64,000 nt of DNA from Megaleporinus macrocephalus (GCA_021613375.1 CM038704.1:376001-440000), one strand, 5' to 3'; positions 33,185 to 46,894 are shown, counted from the stretch's first letter. Notes: a model not told the origin generated them from the sequence alone. Numbers and translations: made by a program.

Positions 33185-34292
33185 CTGAGTAAAAGTTTTA
33201 GTCACTCTGAGACATTATCATATATAAAAAAACAATATTCAGACAGGAAGTTATTATTTACTCAGTAAACACTTTATTATTAAATATTAATCAGTATTAA
33301 TACAGTAGGTAGAGCTTTTACACTTTATTATTAAATATTAATCAGTATTAATAGAGTAAGTAGTACTTTTACACTATATTATTAAATATTAATCAGTATT
33401 AATAGAGTAAGTAGAGCTTTTACACTTTATTATTAAATATTAATCAGTATTAATAGAGTAAGTAGTACTTTTACACTTTATTATTAAATATTAATCAGTA
33501 TTAATAGAGTAAGTAGAGCTTTTACACTTTATTATTAAATATTAATCAGTATTAATAGAGTAAGTCGTGCTTTTACACTTTATTATTAAATATTAATCAG
33601 TATTAATAAAGTAGAGCTTTTACACTTTATTATTAAATATTAATCAGTATTAATAGAGTAAGTAGAGCTTTTACACTTTATTATTAAATATTAATCAGTA
33701 TTAATAGAGTAAGTAGAGCTTTTAAACTTTATTATTAAATATTAAACAGTATTAACAGAGTAAGTAGAGCTTTTAAACTTTATTATTAAATATTAATCAG
33801 TATTAATAGAGTAAGTAGTGATTTTACACTTTATTATTAAATATTAAACAGTATTAATAGAGTAAGTAGAGCTTTTACACTTTATTGTTAAATATTAATC
33901 AGTATTAATAGAGTAAGTAGAGCTTTTACACTTTATTATTAAATATTAATCAGTATTAATAGAGTAAGTAGAGCTTTTACACTTTATTATTAAATATTAA
34001 TCAGTATTAATAGAGTAAGTAGTGCTTTTCTATACGTCAGTGTGTTTATTTAACTCTTTCCAAGCTTCTCCTAAACAACCCAGTATTATTATCAGTTCTG
34101 ATCTAATACCTGCTTTGACTGCTCAGTACTTCATTAAGATAAATCAAGAACTGAACACATTCATACAATGTCTGGGGCGTCCAGGAGAAATCTGGAACCT
34201 AACTTTGTTCTTCAAACTGGATCAAGATCTGATCTACTTCTCTCACAATAACATATTCATGTTACTTTGTATTGTATGTCTGATTATTTAAA
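33185..34292 (+). mobile_element. Composite AT-rich element with internal array, copy 2 (inverted)
   Basis: It carries AGACAGGAAGTTATT and ACTCAGTAAACACTTT at the left, a 51-bp array at 33270-34030, TTCTATACGTCAGTGTGTTT and then the single-copy segment to about 34292. This is the reverse complement of 17580-18785. It lies in the slc38a3-gnai2 intergenic region. Confidence 0.75.
33270..34030. repeat. 51-bp AT-rich minisatellite, about 15 copies
   Basis: Units contain CTTTATTATTAAATATTAAT, CAGTATTAATAGAGTAAGTA and GAGCTTTTACA, the reverse complement of the unit at 17790-18740. Copy number differs between the two elements. Confidence 0.95.
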
Positions 34293-34329
34293 TCTATTAA
34301 TGTACAGAAATGTCCAGCTTCTGGGAGTG

Positions 34330-34545
34330 ATAATCTATACACTCAGTACTTAGTTGGGGATCCTTTACCACAAATTACTGCATCAGTGCACGTTAACCTG
34401 TAGGTCCTGTAGAGTTGCTTGGTCAGGCGAGCCCAGTAATATTATGGTCAGCAAATCATTTGGTAGTTGTTTTGGCACTGGGGTCAGGAGCTCAGTCCAG
34501 CTGGAACAGGATTTCTGCATCTCATCTGCTAAACTGTAAATATAA
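34330..34545 (-). mobile_element. Tc1/mariner transposase fragment
   Basis: Text such as CACTCAGTACTTAGTTGGGG, ATTACTGCATCAGTGCA, GGTCAGGCGAGCCCAGTAAT and GTCAGCAAATCATTTGG resembles the reverse strand of a common fish Tc1-like transposase gene, with internal deletions. Assignment rests on recall, not alignment. Confidence 0.5.
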
Positions 34546-34767
34546 TTTACTGAAACTCAGATCTGCAGTTCTGACCCTGCAGGAATTACAGCCCTGCAGA
34601 TGAAATATGGTCAGTGGCTGTAAATTGAATAGTAAATAATTTCTGAACACATGGGGGCGCCAAAGATTCATTTTTTCAATTCTCTGGTTATTTAGGTGAA
34701 CGTAGGTGATTCTCTTTACTGGTGTCTCTCTGTAACATTAAAAACCTACGTTCTTAATCAAACCTGT

Positions 34768-34768
34768 A

Positions 34769-34846
<78 letters not shown>
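34768..34846. repeat. (TG)n(TA)n microsatellite
   Basis: GTGTGTGTGTGT followed by about 30 TA dinucleotides. Confidence 0.95.
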
Positions 34847-34849
<3 letters not shown>

Positions 34850-34875
34850 TGATCAGCTATAACAAACAATCTCCC

Positions 34876-35022
34876 CGTATCTCCACTCACTGTCCACTGT
34901 CTCAGCTCCACTGACCATACAGGACCTACACTCACTGTCCACTGTATCAGCTCCACTGACCATACAGGACCTCCACTCACTGTCCACTGTATCAGCTCCA
35001 CTGACCATACAGGACCTCCACT
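34876..35022. repeat. About 48-bp tandem repeat, three copies
   Basis: CTCCACTCACTGTCCACTGT followed by ATCAGCTCCACTGACCATAC and AGGAC occurs three times. Confidence 0.9.
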
Positions 35023-35029
35023 TACAGAC

Positions 35030-36011
35030 TGTAGTTCATCTGATTCTCTGTTTACTTTATTACTCTGTTCTTTAATGATCAGGACCCCCACAGAGCAGAT
35101 ACTATTAGGGTTTGTATATTGTAATTTTTAAATAGATAGAGAGATGGGTGGATAATGTTACATAAATAACTATAAATTAACATAATTAACTGTAAAAAAC
35201 CTAAAGTGAACTTATATATATATTTGTATAACGTATAGTGTATAGATGGGATGATGTATACATTTACATGTGTCGTATATAGAGTTGTTGAAATGTGAAC
35301 TGCTTAATTCTAGAGAAACTTACAGAGTCAGATCTGTTCACAGTGGAGGTGAATGGAACCAGACGTCCACCTCTAAAAGCTCCTCACAGAAAGTTCTTAC
35401 AGTAGAAGTTATAAATACACTGTCTGATTCTGAGACTCTGTTTATGATAGTTTAGAGAAGATCTCAGTCTTAAACTCCATTCATGGTGGAGGGATACATG
35501 CAGGACGCTGTGAGGTTCAAATAGTCCCCAAAGAAAACCTAGTATTTTCAGATCTTCCACATTTTACCATCAACATCCAGATAAACTCAGAAGACACGTG
35601 TAGCTTCACTGGTGGGTTTCATAGTAAATACAATGTGTAGATTTGTGTTATTTTGATTTTAGTAATAATTAACATTTCCAGCAGTATCTCTGATTTTCAG
35701 ACTACCAAATTTCAAAGGTTGGGATTTTATTCTGTTTTTCTGGAGACAATGAGTCAAATATGTAAATATGTAATATTGAAATCATATATTCATATAAAAA
35801 AATAAATACACATCCTCTACTGAGAACACCACATATTTTAATAAAGCAGCAGTTGCAAGTTCAGAAAGACATGTTTTACATGTACATTTGAATATTTTTA
35901 TCCAATACGTTAAACGCAGCTCATACGTAAAGATTTTGTACTGGAGTTTGCATCAATATCCTTTGACTGTTTAACCCTAAACAGACAGCTTATTTAATAC
36001 TCTCCCCTCTT
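35030..36011. other. Intergenic AT-rich sequence, nothing recognised
   Basis: Between slc38a3 and gnai2 this stretch contains no convincing gene, RNA or named repeat. Confidence 0.45.
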
Positions 36012-36407
36012 TTAACCCGTTAATGCACAACCGGGTCAAAAGAGACCCGACTGAGATTTTATTTTTTATGTTTTAATAAATTCATTTCATCATTCAAGCT
36101 GCCTTTCTCAGTGTACTTGTTTCTGATCTTCACAAATCCTGATTTCAGCTTTATTATTTACTTTTTTCAAAGTTTACAATCAGAAACATACTCACAAACA
36201 CTGTTTTTGTTCACAAAGTAAATAAATAAGAATTAAAATAATGATTTCAGTTTGAAAAACAAGATTTTTAATGAACACTTGGATCTTTAAATAATTAAAT
36301 AAACTGATTTTAATAGATTTACCAAAGAGACACTCAGCAGTACATACAGTAACTTAGGAAATGAATACAGGTCGGGTTTAACCATGTTGTGCATTAGAAG
36401 GGGTTTA
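36012..36407. mobile_element. piggyBac-like nonautonomous element (396 bp)
   Basis: The left end is TTAA followed by CCCGTTAATGCACAACCGGG. The right end, read on the opposite strand, is TAAA followed by CCCCTTCTAATGCACAAC. TTAA target and a terminal repeat starting with CCC are piggyBac-like features; the right TTAA has one mismatch. The interior is AT-rich and noncoding. Confidence 0.65.
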
Positions 36408-36744
36408 GCTCAGCTTATCAATACTAGGGTACGGGGTATTTGAGTACTTAATATAATCTCAACTTAGGTGTGAGTTGTACTTGTTCAGTGTTACTGCTTT
36501 TATATTTATTCATCCATTTTTCCTTTTATCTGATTCTGATTTACTCAAAACACATTAAATAATACTGAATAGTGTTTAACTCAATAAGAAGATTAAACAG
36601 GTGGGACCAGCTGTAGTGATCTGTACCCCCGCAGACTCCCAGACATCGAATCTCAACGTTCACTAGTACGAACAAATACACTCACGAGGGTCACCGTGCA
36701 GCTCACACTCAGTCAGAACAGTTATTATTAGTGTGTCATGACTT

Positions 36745-36790
36745 TATAAGTGTGTGTGTCAGTGTGTGTGTCAGTGTGTGAGTGTGTGCA
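36745..36790. repeat. GTGTGTCA repeat
   Basis: A GTGTGTGTCA-type run just upstream of the gnai2 CpG-rich region. Confidence 0.85.
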
Positions 36791-36809
36791 CCTTGTTTAC
36801 CTACTGCGA

Positions 36810-37778
<969 letters not shown>

Positions 37779-37922
37779 TGACAGCCGCCGTGTGGAGGAC
37801 GGCTAAGGGCTAACGGCTAGCTCCTCACACTGCTCAGCACCTCCACAGCACTGGTCAGCTATTCTGAAACAAGATTCTGAGGAAAAAAATCATTAAAGAG
37901 CTCATGTTGTAATCTTCCATCC

Positions 37923-39229
37923 TTAAAGGAGCAATGTGCAAGATTTATACTTTTAAACGTTTCAATTTTATTAACAGAGAAAGAAGAAATAAGTTGCGTT
38001 GGTGAGTTAAAGACATCTGTCTGTTGTGTATCAGAGATATATAATGAAGTTAGCATACTACTGTCCTGTAATACAACTGTGTACCTGAAGAGGTGAAAGT
38101 GAGTCACTGTAGTACCGCTTTGTACCTGAAGAGGTGATAGTGAGTCACTGTAGTACTGCTTTGTACCTGAAGAGGTGATAGTGAGCCACTGTAGTACCGC
38201 TTTGTACCTGAAGAGGTGATAGTGAGTCACTGTAGTACCGCTTTGTACCTGAAGAGGTGATAGTGAGTCACTGTAGTACTACTTTGTACCTGAAGATGTG
38301 ATAGTGAGTCACTGTAGTACCACTTTGTACCTGAAGAGGTGATAGTGAGCCACTGTAGTACCGCTTTGTACCTGAAGAGGTGAGAGTGAGTCACTGTAGT
38401 ACTACTTTGTACCTGAAGAGGTGATAGTGAGTCACTGTAGTACTACTTTGTACCTGAAGAGGTGATAGTGAGTCACTGTAGTACCGCTTTGTACCTGAAG
38501 AGGTGAAAGTGAGTCACTGTAGTACTACTTTGTACCTGAAGAGGTGATAGTGAGTCACTGTAGTACAGCTTTGTACCTGAAGAGGTGATAGTGAGTCACT
38601 GTAGTACCACTTTGTACCTGAAGAGGTGATGGTGAGTCACTGTAGTACCACTTTGTACCTGAAGAGGTGATAGTGAGTCACTTTAGTACCACTTTGTACC
38701 TGAAGAGGTGATAGTGAGTCACTGTAGTACCACTTTGTACCTGAAGAGGTGATAGTGAGTCTGTATTGTGGAGCTGAATCAGTCCAGTATGTGAGGATGA
38801 GGAAGTAGTGCTGTGTATTCTGATCTCTGGTAAGTGGTGGTGAAGATGCTGCTCCTGGTTAGATCAGTTAAGACAGGCAGCCAATGAGAGAACAGTAAAC
38901 AGTGATGCTGAAGCTTTTGGTGAGCGAGCGGTGCTGGTGAGGAACCACGTTCAGCAACAACAAAAGAAGAAGAAGAGACACAAACAGAACCAGAACAAGA
39001 GAGAACATTGGAGCTGCTTCACCACCGGAGACACTCTCAGAGAGGAAAGGCAGGAACTCTTGATGTAACGTTTCTTCTAGACTGATGAGGAGTGAAGAGG
39101 GAGGAGGAGGGACTGTGTGTTTCCTTGTTTCTTATGATAGGAGGCCTGGACGTCACAACGCTATGGTACTATGTTGCCTCCTGTTGTTTGGAGCACGAAT
39201 GCGAAAGGTCTTACACATTGCTCCTTTAA
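37923..39229. mobile_element. TTAA-bounded MITE, copy B with amplified internal unit
   Basis: Boundaries TTAA with AGGAGCAATGTGCAAGA (left) and, on the opposite strand at the right, AGGAGCAATGTGTAAGA. The interior (38760-38960) matches 6720-6960 in inverted orientation. Unlike copy A (467 bp) it is 1,307 bp long because a 41-bp unit is repeated about 16 times. It sits about 150 bp inside gnai2 intron 1. Confidence 0.82.
38082..38762. repeat. 41-bp minisatellite inside a MITE, about 16 copies
   Basis: Unit: GTGATAGTGAGTCACTGTAG followed by TACCGCTTTGTACCTGAAGA and G, with variants at TACCGC / TACTAC / TACCAC and GATAG / GAAAG / GAGAG. The corresponding stretch is single-copy in the sister element at 6663-7129. 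Confidence 0.95.
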
Positions 39230-39469
39230 CGAAGATAGTTCATGAAGGGTTCTTTAGTAAAGTGAATGGTTCAGTTTAGAACACTACATAGAACCACATG
39301 CATGGTGAACGTTAGGGTGGCAATCACTAAAGCCCCCGTGATGCAGTATTAGTTTCACAATACTTGTGAAAGAGTACTAGGGTGAATATCAGTACTCTGT
39401 GTACTGCATGTATGTATATAACATTGGCACACAAAAATATAACACGTTCACATGGAGAACGTGTTATAT

Positions 39470-39965
39470 GAGAGATATAGAGAAAGTCCGATCTGCGTTT
39501 TTAAGGCTGAGTCCGATCGCCGATCACCTTTCAGCACGATTGGCCGATAGCTGATACCGATCGAGGGCGGAGCTATATGCCACAGCAGACCACATGCAAA
39601 TATTAGCGCAAGCAAGTCATAAAACCTGGTTATCTAGAACTATAAACTGAATCACTGGCTGCGGTTCTTTAGCTCTCTGGCTGTTACTGCCACTGTTCTG
39701 TTGGTACCGGTCAGATCTGGTCTGTACTGGTTTCTGGGTTGTTAGTTTTGTGCTAGCTGTGTGTGCTAGCTCTGCTGCTTGCTGATACTCACTGTATTCA
39801 GCCGTGTGGTGTCTCTTAAGTCTCCTCTTCCTGGATGAAAGGCTAGCTGGAAATACAGAAATTGTGCTCGTTTCTTTAACACCATCGATCGGCCGACCGC
39901 ATATTTTGATTAGAAATCGACCGATACCAATACATAGCTAATTGATCCTTCCATCTCTAGTTATA
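39470..39965. mobile_element. Possible nonautonomous DNA element
   Basis: CCGATCGCCGATCACC and GGCCGATAGCTGATACCGAT near 39520-39565 are mirrored by CATCGATCGGCCGACC and GAAATCGACCGATACC near 39885-39930. This cluster of related CGAT motifs is common in fish nonautonomous elements. Ends are unclear. Confidence 0.35.
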
Positions 39966-39969
39966 TGGT

Positions 39970-42900
39970 CTCGTTTAGCACCAGAACGAGTTCTTATATT
40001 GTGATGATGTCAAGCCTGCAACAGGAGTTTCTGTGTAGAACAATTTGAGGAACCATTTAGGCATGAAGTCATGGTTTGACTCCGAGAACCCTTAAAGAAC
40101 GGTCTGCTGTGGTCCTCTCAGGACTTCCGTGTCTGCTTTGGTGGCAGTCATAAACCACTTCTTCATTTTAGAAGCTGCTGATGTCATATGTAAATGATCC
40201 CCTGTCCTCTGATTGGCTGTTGCTCCTCATTTAAACAGCAGCCCAGAGAGGAGCTGCACTGCTGTGTAGGTGGATAAATGTGACGTCACAGACCACAAAC
40301 GGTACACGATTTTAAAAACAGCTTAGCTTCCATATATGGACTGTCATTTGAACCCATAACCGTGTTTACATACAAAAAACAGTTCGGTGTGATTTTCCTT
40401 GATATTGGCCCTTTAATGGCCGCGAGCGCTCCTGAGCTCGGGCTGCTGCAGAAACAGGCTGGAGGCTGTTAGTATATAATCAGTATATAATCAGTGCGCT
40501 TGCCAAAAGTGGTGCGGTTTTCAACGTACGCCTAATTAATCCCCCGAACGCTGACCGATAAAAGTCGCTCTCATTACTGAGGCCGTTTAGAAGCACGGAA
40601 TGAAAGAGCAGCAGCCCACCCACCCCTCCCTTCCCTCCCCCCTTCTCAAAGACATGCATATGCAGGATACATGTGACAGGAAAACCACAGTATTGAAGTT
40701 TGTGCAGCAGTGCCTCGTCTCTGCAGCGCCGAAGTGGATGGAACGCTCGCTGGACCTCAGATTCCTCAACAGTCCAGTGGAGAATGTGACTAGACTTACT
40801 GTACGCCCTCCTGGGCCCAGTGCTCTGACTCCTGTTATTGTTAGCGTACGAGCCTTCCATGACTTTATGGACTTTCTGTCTGCTTCTTCTTTGGTATGTT
40901 TCATACCTTGTCATTAAGTCAGTACCACAAGGTACCGGTGCGGCGAGTAGGCCGGCAGACAGACGGTGGTGACTGTGAGGAAGCCGGGTCCGAAATAACC
41001 GGCTGCAGAAAACCGCAGTTCTCTGCTACGCCCATGCCGAGTATTAGCCTAAGCGAGCGTTTAGCCAAACACACGAGTTCAAGTTTCTTGTTCCCACACT
41101 TCATTAAAGCTGAGTGCTCCAGCCGCTCCACTAAAGCCTCACTCATTTCGTTAGTGTGCTGGTAAAGAGGCGGCGTAAATTAGCACAGACCCTTGAGTTA
41201 AAGGGTGAAAACCCCTTGGTTATTCTTTGAACTTCAGCTAGGCGTGAGCTGCAGATGCCAGCCCTGCTTTAAGGCTCCGTGAAGGCCAGCAGGATCCCTG
41301 ACCATTAGATACTCCCAAAAACAAGGCTGACCTTTTGCTCTGCCTATGATTCGTATGGATTATGGGTGTGTAAAATTACACCGCTGAGCACTCTTTTTAA
41401 CTTTGGGTGGTTTCTTTGCCTGCGGCGGCGTATGATTGCTACTGTAGGGTCAGGACTGTATCCCAAGTGTGTCAGCTTCAGAAAACTATGAATGGAAAAA
41501 CGAGGGTGTCCTACTGAAGAGCAGTCTCGTACATTTCTAACTGACCTGCAGCTCAGCGGCAGAATTCATATGCCTTTACGTGCAGAAACTGACCAATAGT
41601 AATAATTTTACACTTGCAGCAAACTCATTGTGCTCATCGGTTAATTGTTACTATCAGATTGTTAGCTGTAAAAAAAGCTTTTTGTTTTGGTCTCCAATAC
41701 AAAAGCAGCATTGTACTCGTAAAAATATGATTTTAATAGCAGAAGAAATGTCCCCTACCAAGTTTTGGTTTTGACTGAGTCCTCTTTGTATTCTTTTGTG
41801 CTCGCAAAAGTCAGATTCATCCGTTCACGCGAGGAAGCATAAGCGACACCTACGCTATAAAGTGTTCTTCCTTTTGTTGCATGCAGTTACATAATTCCAC
41901 CAGAGGGGTCTATTTTAAAATATTAAAAATAAATGTTTCTTGCATGAAACATACTGTACATTAGAGTCCATAGCAAAGTAACTAGTATAGATTTGACAGG
42001 CTTTTGAAAGTTGCCAAATTAAGCAAACTTAAATGCTATGACGGACATTGCGGGCTTAGTGGCCCTCAGTAGCAGCTCAACAAGTGTTGCCGTTACCACA
42101 TCGTTCTCTGTAATTTTACACCTATGTGTGATTCTGTGCGTCACTTTCTTTTGGAGAACAAAGACGATGTGCAGATGTTTGCTTTCGATGTTGTAGTTGT
42201 GTTGTCGTCCTCTTGAAAATAGTATATTTTTAGCTGTGCTATAAAAAAGCATAACACAAAATTTAAAGCCATGCAGTACATATCACAATGTTTTGACACA
42301 GACTGAATGCACCCATAGCAACATATATAACAACTCTTGATTAATTTTATTCATGCTGGAGTCAATGAAACTGGTCGAATTATGTTCTTTATTTAATGAA
42401 AGAACTGTTGCGATAACAGAATTTCTCACATTAATAATAAAATATTGCTATATTACTCATCTCCAGCTCATATTTTAGTAGGCTTGTCTAGAGATTTTAG
42501 GGATATTGTTGGTATAATTACATATAAAGTTAGTTATTTAAATTCCTCATCACTATGACTGAATTTGATTGTTGTAAAATATATACTAGATCACTGAGTG
42601 TATTAGATATCAGCAGAGATCTTCTTATTAAGTTTGTATGTATATGTGTACTTATTTATATATTTGTTAATATCCTGTTGGCTTATTACTCATATGCCAG
42701 GACTTATAAGTCAGCGAGATGCATTTCAGCAGTACGAAAAGTTACAGGAGCTTCAGGGTAAAAACATAATGAAGAGTTTGAATTAAGTATGACTCCCTGC
42801 TATCAGCAGACTGTAAATAGTTTACTCAACAAAGTGCACGCGCTGCATTATTCACTTCTGTAGCACAAACCCCGCAATCAGAGATCAGAGGCAAACGTCA

Positions 42901-43300
42901 CTGTCTTCCTGTGGTGAAAGTAATAATTGTTGTGCAAGTTAAAGAGCACATATCCTGCAAATTTACTATGTTTGTTTTGATTTTATTAAGTGATTTTATT
43001 AATTTCACATTTGCATGTCCCTTTTTCAGCATTAGAATTAAACTGGTTGTTTTTGCTACTGATAAGATCTTAAAAAATTAAGACTGATATATGAAAAAAA
43101 ACTATTTAGGCTGTATTTTCTGTGTAAATCGGTTGTGCTAAGCTGCTCTATAGGTGTATAAATGTGAATATGCTGGCTTATATGCCAATTGGCTGTTATT
43201 TTGTGCTTAGTTTTCATATCTGGACTATATGGATTGCCGAGTGAATGATTTGTGTTTACATATAACTAGTGAGTAAATTCAGTTCTCTGTAATATAAGTC
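39970..43300. other. gnai2 intron 1, nothing recognised
   Basis: No gnai2 exon, other gene or clear repeat is visible. A moderately GC-rich section lies near 40600-41300 with both strands open over short distances, without recognisable protein. Confidence 0.45.
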
Positions 43301-44027
43301 CTTTAAAGGAGTAGTTCACCCAAAACTGTAACGTGGTTAGCACATATTTGGAAGGATATGATATTTCACTTTGATATTCGTTCCGATAAATCACAGCAGT
43401 GCTGTTTTAATTTCCGTCCCAGGTGCCAGGTGACTAATGTCTTTTGCTTTGGTGAGTCTCACCACACACTCAAGTAAGAAGAGCCTCATTAAAATTCCCT
43501 CTACACATATTGTGCTGTTAAATTAGATCTTTTCTTTTGTCCCAGGCCTTCGCTCGTCTTTCCAGGGCAGGGTCTTTGTTGAGTAACGCTCTGCAGCAGC
43601 GAGCCTCCTCAGGAGAGTTTCCTCACGCTAACGCTTTGGAGGTTTCCTCATACGTCCATTTCGAAACTCAGAACCTCCGCGTTTCAAGTAGATCAGGAGT
43701 GAAGAGTCAAAGCATCGCAGATATCGTCATAATTTTGAGAGCAGGGACGAGTACAGGGCTTTTAACGTTCCGCTACGTAAGGTTGATATTATAATGGAAA
43801 TATTATTATTAAAGGATTATCTCAGAGTCAGAAGAATGAAAACAGGTTAAAATACAGCAAGTGTGCACGGCTGCGTATTGCCCTGTAAAGTAAGGGGTGT
43901 TGTTTCGGGAGTTTAGCGCCATGTGGTACGTCCAAACTAATGTTTAGGTCATGTAATTTGTCCTTGTTGTAACAAAAATGTACATGTAATTTTTACAAAA
44001 TTTTAATTAAACTAAATAAAACTATAC

Positions 44028-44345
44028 GGGCAGTCATGGGCTGGAGGTTAGGGAACTCGCCTTTTGACCAGAAGGTTGACAAAAGGTTGCCAGTTTGATC
44101 CCATAAACTGACAGAACAAGACTGAAGTGCCCTTGAGCAAGGCACCTAACCCCTGACTGCTCCCCGGCGCTGTGGTAGGGCTGCACCACTCCGGGCAAGT
44201 GTGCTCACTGCCCCCTAGTGTGTCGGTTCACTAGTGTGTGTGTGTATCGGTAAGTGTTTTACAGCCCCCCAGTGTGTCTGTTAACTAGTGTGTGTGTATA
44301 TGCGATTGTTTCACTGTATGGATGGGTTAAACGTGGAAGTGTTAA
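44028..44345 (+). mobile_element. tRNA-derived SINE (V-SINE-like)
   Basis: The 5' end GGGCAGTCATGGGCTGGAGG TTAGGGAA matches a tRNA-type A-box region, and GGTTGCCAGTTTGATCCC an RNA polymerase III B box. It is followed by the conserved fish SINE core GTGCCCTTGAGCAAGGCACC TAACCCC and CTGCTCCCCGG. Degenerate GTGTGT and CACTAGTGTG duplications and an AT-rich tail follow. It is an old insertion in gnai2 intron 1. Confidence 0.8.
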
Positions 44346-45700
44346 TTATATTTACAATTAAACTGATTTTATTGTATTAATTACAGGAATCGGTAGATTG
44401 TGGGACAGCCACTAGGGGGCCTGTGAAAAAGTGGTTCATGTTCAGTTACGTATACCTCACTTGCACTGCATGTCTGAGCGCCAGACTCTGCTGGAGTTTA
44501 CTAACCATCACCTGCTGTTTAGGTCACGAAGCTGAAACTAACACTGTGTTTGAGTGTATCGGCGCTTTTTATTGATATCTGTTTCCAGGCAGATCGATCG
44601 CAACCGTATAGACTCAAAGTGGGTCAAACAGGCCCAAACAAATGCGTCAGGTGTTTAATATAGCATCTCCTTGCGCTACTGTTCTCGACTGTGGGTTGTT
44701 CAGAGAACAACATGACTTCTCAGCATGAGGGAACTGAGTCATGGCCTTACTACCTCCTCGTGTCCATGAGGTGCTGTTTTCAGACAGCCCACCAGCTACT
44801 GTTTAATCGGCCTCTGGAGACAACAGGGGGAGAAAATGATCGGAAGAAGAATAGAACACTTGTCCTCATGGGGGTCCTGGCAGAAGCAGTCTTTTATTAT
44901 TGTTTGTTCAGAATGTCCCTGAGAAGAAGAGGTTTAGGGTTTGTTTTCAGCCAGAATGTGCTCACAACACTGGCAGCGAGTGTTGTTTCTCAAAACAATT
45001 GATGTGTCAAGGTTGTGACCCAGAACAGAAAGAGTTGGAGTGCTGTTGCTTAAAACAGAGTCTGCCAAACTCTGAGCCAAGCTTGCACCGCCGCGTATCA
45101 CAGGTGCACAGTGTGTAGTGTAGCAGGAGTGTATTGATATGCTCGGCCTGTGTATATATTTAAAAGCTAGACTTAACTTTGAATGTAAGTTTATGTATAG
45201 AAGGTTTATTGCAAGTGCTTCAGTGAAGCTCTTTAAAGACTACTGCATTTTATACAGTATATACTCAGTAAGAGCATTTTTTATAAACTAGCACGAAAGT
45301 CATGATTAAAAACAATCAATTTATGGTTTCATGGTTGTTTCTATTCTTCAAAGGAGGCACATAATTATAACTAATGATAACAGCTAATTCTGCTGGAGAA
45401 ATTCAGACTACCACACATGATCTTGAGTAAAATAATGCCCTCCAAAAACTGTAGTGCTCTTGAATTCTGCCACAGTGAAGTATTATATATTTGATTCCTC
45501 AAAAATATTACTGTGTATGTGCTGTATTTAAAATATGGTATATATATTTTCCTTTTGCCCTCTCCTGTAAACTTACCATTCTGGAGACGCTTGTTTCTCT
45601 TCAGACAGTGAAGATATGCTTACCTGTTAGCTGGTTAGTATGTTTACTGTGGTTTAGGGTCTTTCCATTGTATTCTAATTCATATCAAAGTGCAAACACA

Positions 45701-46085
45701 CACTATATGAACAAAAGTATGTGGACATAGATTTGTTATTTGTTATTGAGTTGCTATAGAATTAATCATACAGTCTCCATAGACAAATGCTGGCTGTAGA
45801 CTGGGTCGTGCTGAAGAGCTCAGTGACTCAGTGACACATTTAACACAGCTCATAAAGTTTCCGCCCTGTCAAATCAGCCCCAGACAACTGTAAGTGCTAT
45901 TATTGTGAATTAGAGGCGTCTAGAAGCGTCAACAGCTCAGCCACGAACTGGTAGACCTTGCAAACTCACAGAGCGCAGCCGGCAAACAGTGAAGCGTGAA
46001 AATTGCGTCCTCTGTTACATCACTTACTACAGCAGCTCGTATAGGTATGATAATCAGGTGTCCACATACTTTAGGCCTTATAGTG
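45701..46085. mobile_element. Internally deleted Tc1-like element
   Basis: Terminal inverted repeats: left CACTATATGAACAAAAGTAT GTGGACA, right (opposite strand) CACTATAAGGCCTAAAGTAT GTGGACA. The interior keeps transposase-derived text (AGCGTCAACAGCTCAGCCAC, AACTGGTAGACCTTGCAAAC) of a family that is abundant in fish. Most of the coding region is missing. Confidence 0.8.
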
Positions 46086-46739
46086 CATGTGCATCATTAA
46101 GGTCCAAAAGCAGAAACACAGATGCTAATCTGAAAATGCTGTTTTGTTAACAAATCCAGAATCTTGTACGAGAGAATCGTCTTCAATGAACTGATTCTGG
46201 TCTCCTATTTTAAGGCCAAGATTTTATTGATTTAGAAATAAATTGGAAACAAATCACACACACACACACAGAGGTCTGCATGTGGGTTAAACCTCTGAAA
46301 GGAGAGAATATAGTTCTCAGGGCTTTAGATGGCCAAGGGCAGCAGTTACTGCACATCACTCTCTCACCTAATGGACTCTTTATCTAGAGTGCACAGGGAG
46401 AGGCAGAGAGAGAGAGAGTGCAGAACTGACCAGCAGCAATGTTCAGGCAGCGCTCCTGGGCTCCTCCTCCTTTCTTTTGTCTCTACCTTCTTGCCGGCCT
46501 TACCGGATGAGAAAAAAGCCACTTAACATACTGGCTGAAATGACTTCAGCCGGAAGATACATGAGCGTACGCTACCCAGGAAGACCTTCACAGGCTTTAA
46601 CATGATATCAGTGCAGACAGGATGACCCAGAGAGGACTGACAAACACTGAGCAATCAGCTACACTTTAAAGTTTGTATTATTTATGTGTCTGTATAAAAT
46701 GAAATAGAATAGGAAGCCACACAATAGTAAATCTCCTGA

Positions 46740-46850
46740 CCAGCAGCTGTGATTGAAACCTGTATGTTTTTAAACTTCTGTAAAGCTGCTATGTGACAGC
46801 GCTGTTGTAAATAGTGCTACACAGATAAACATGAATTGAACTGAATTGGA
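46740..46850 (+). mobile_element. SINE/LINE 3' tail relic
   Basis: TGTAAAGCTGCTATGTGACA and GTGCTACACAGATAAACATG followed by GAATTGAACTGAATTG resembles the common 3' tail of fish L2-related retroposons. Confidence 0.45.
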
Positions 46851-46894
46851 TGCAGGGCTTGTCGGGTTGCATGTTTGTTGCAGAGAGTTATGAT

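Noticed and set aside
34738..35091. A 117-codon minus-strand frame
   Set aside because: It is made of the three-copy 48-bp repeat and a (TA)n tract.
43537..43794. An 85-codon + strand frame as a possible small gene or exon
   Set aside because: There is no recognisable protein, no supported splice sites, and it lies in gnai2 intron 1.
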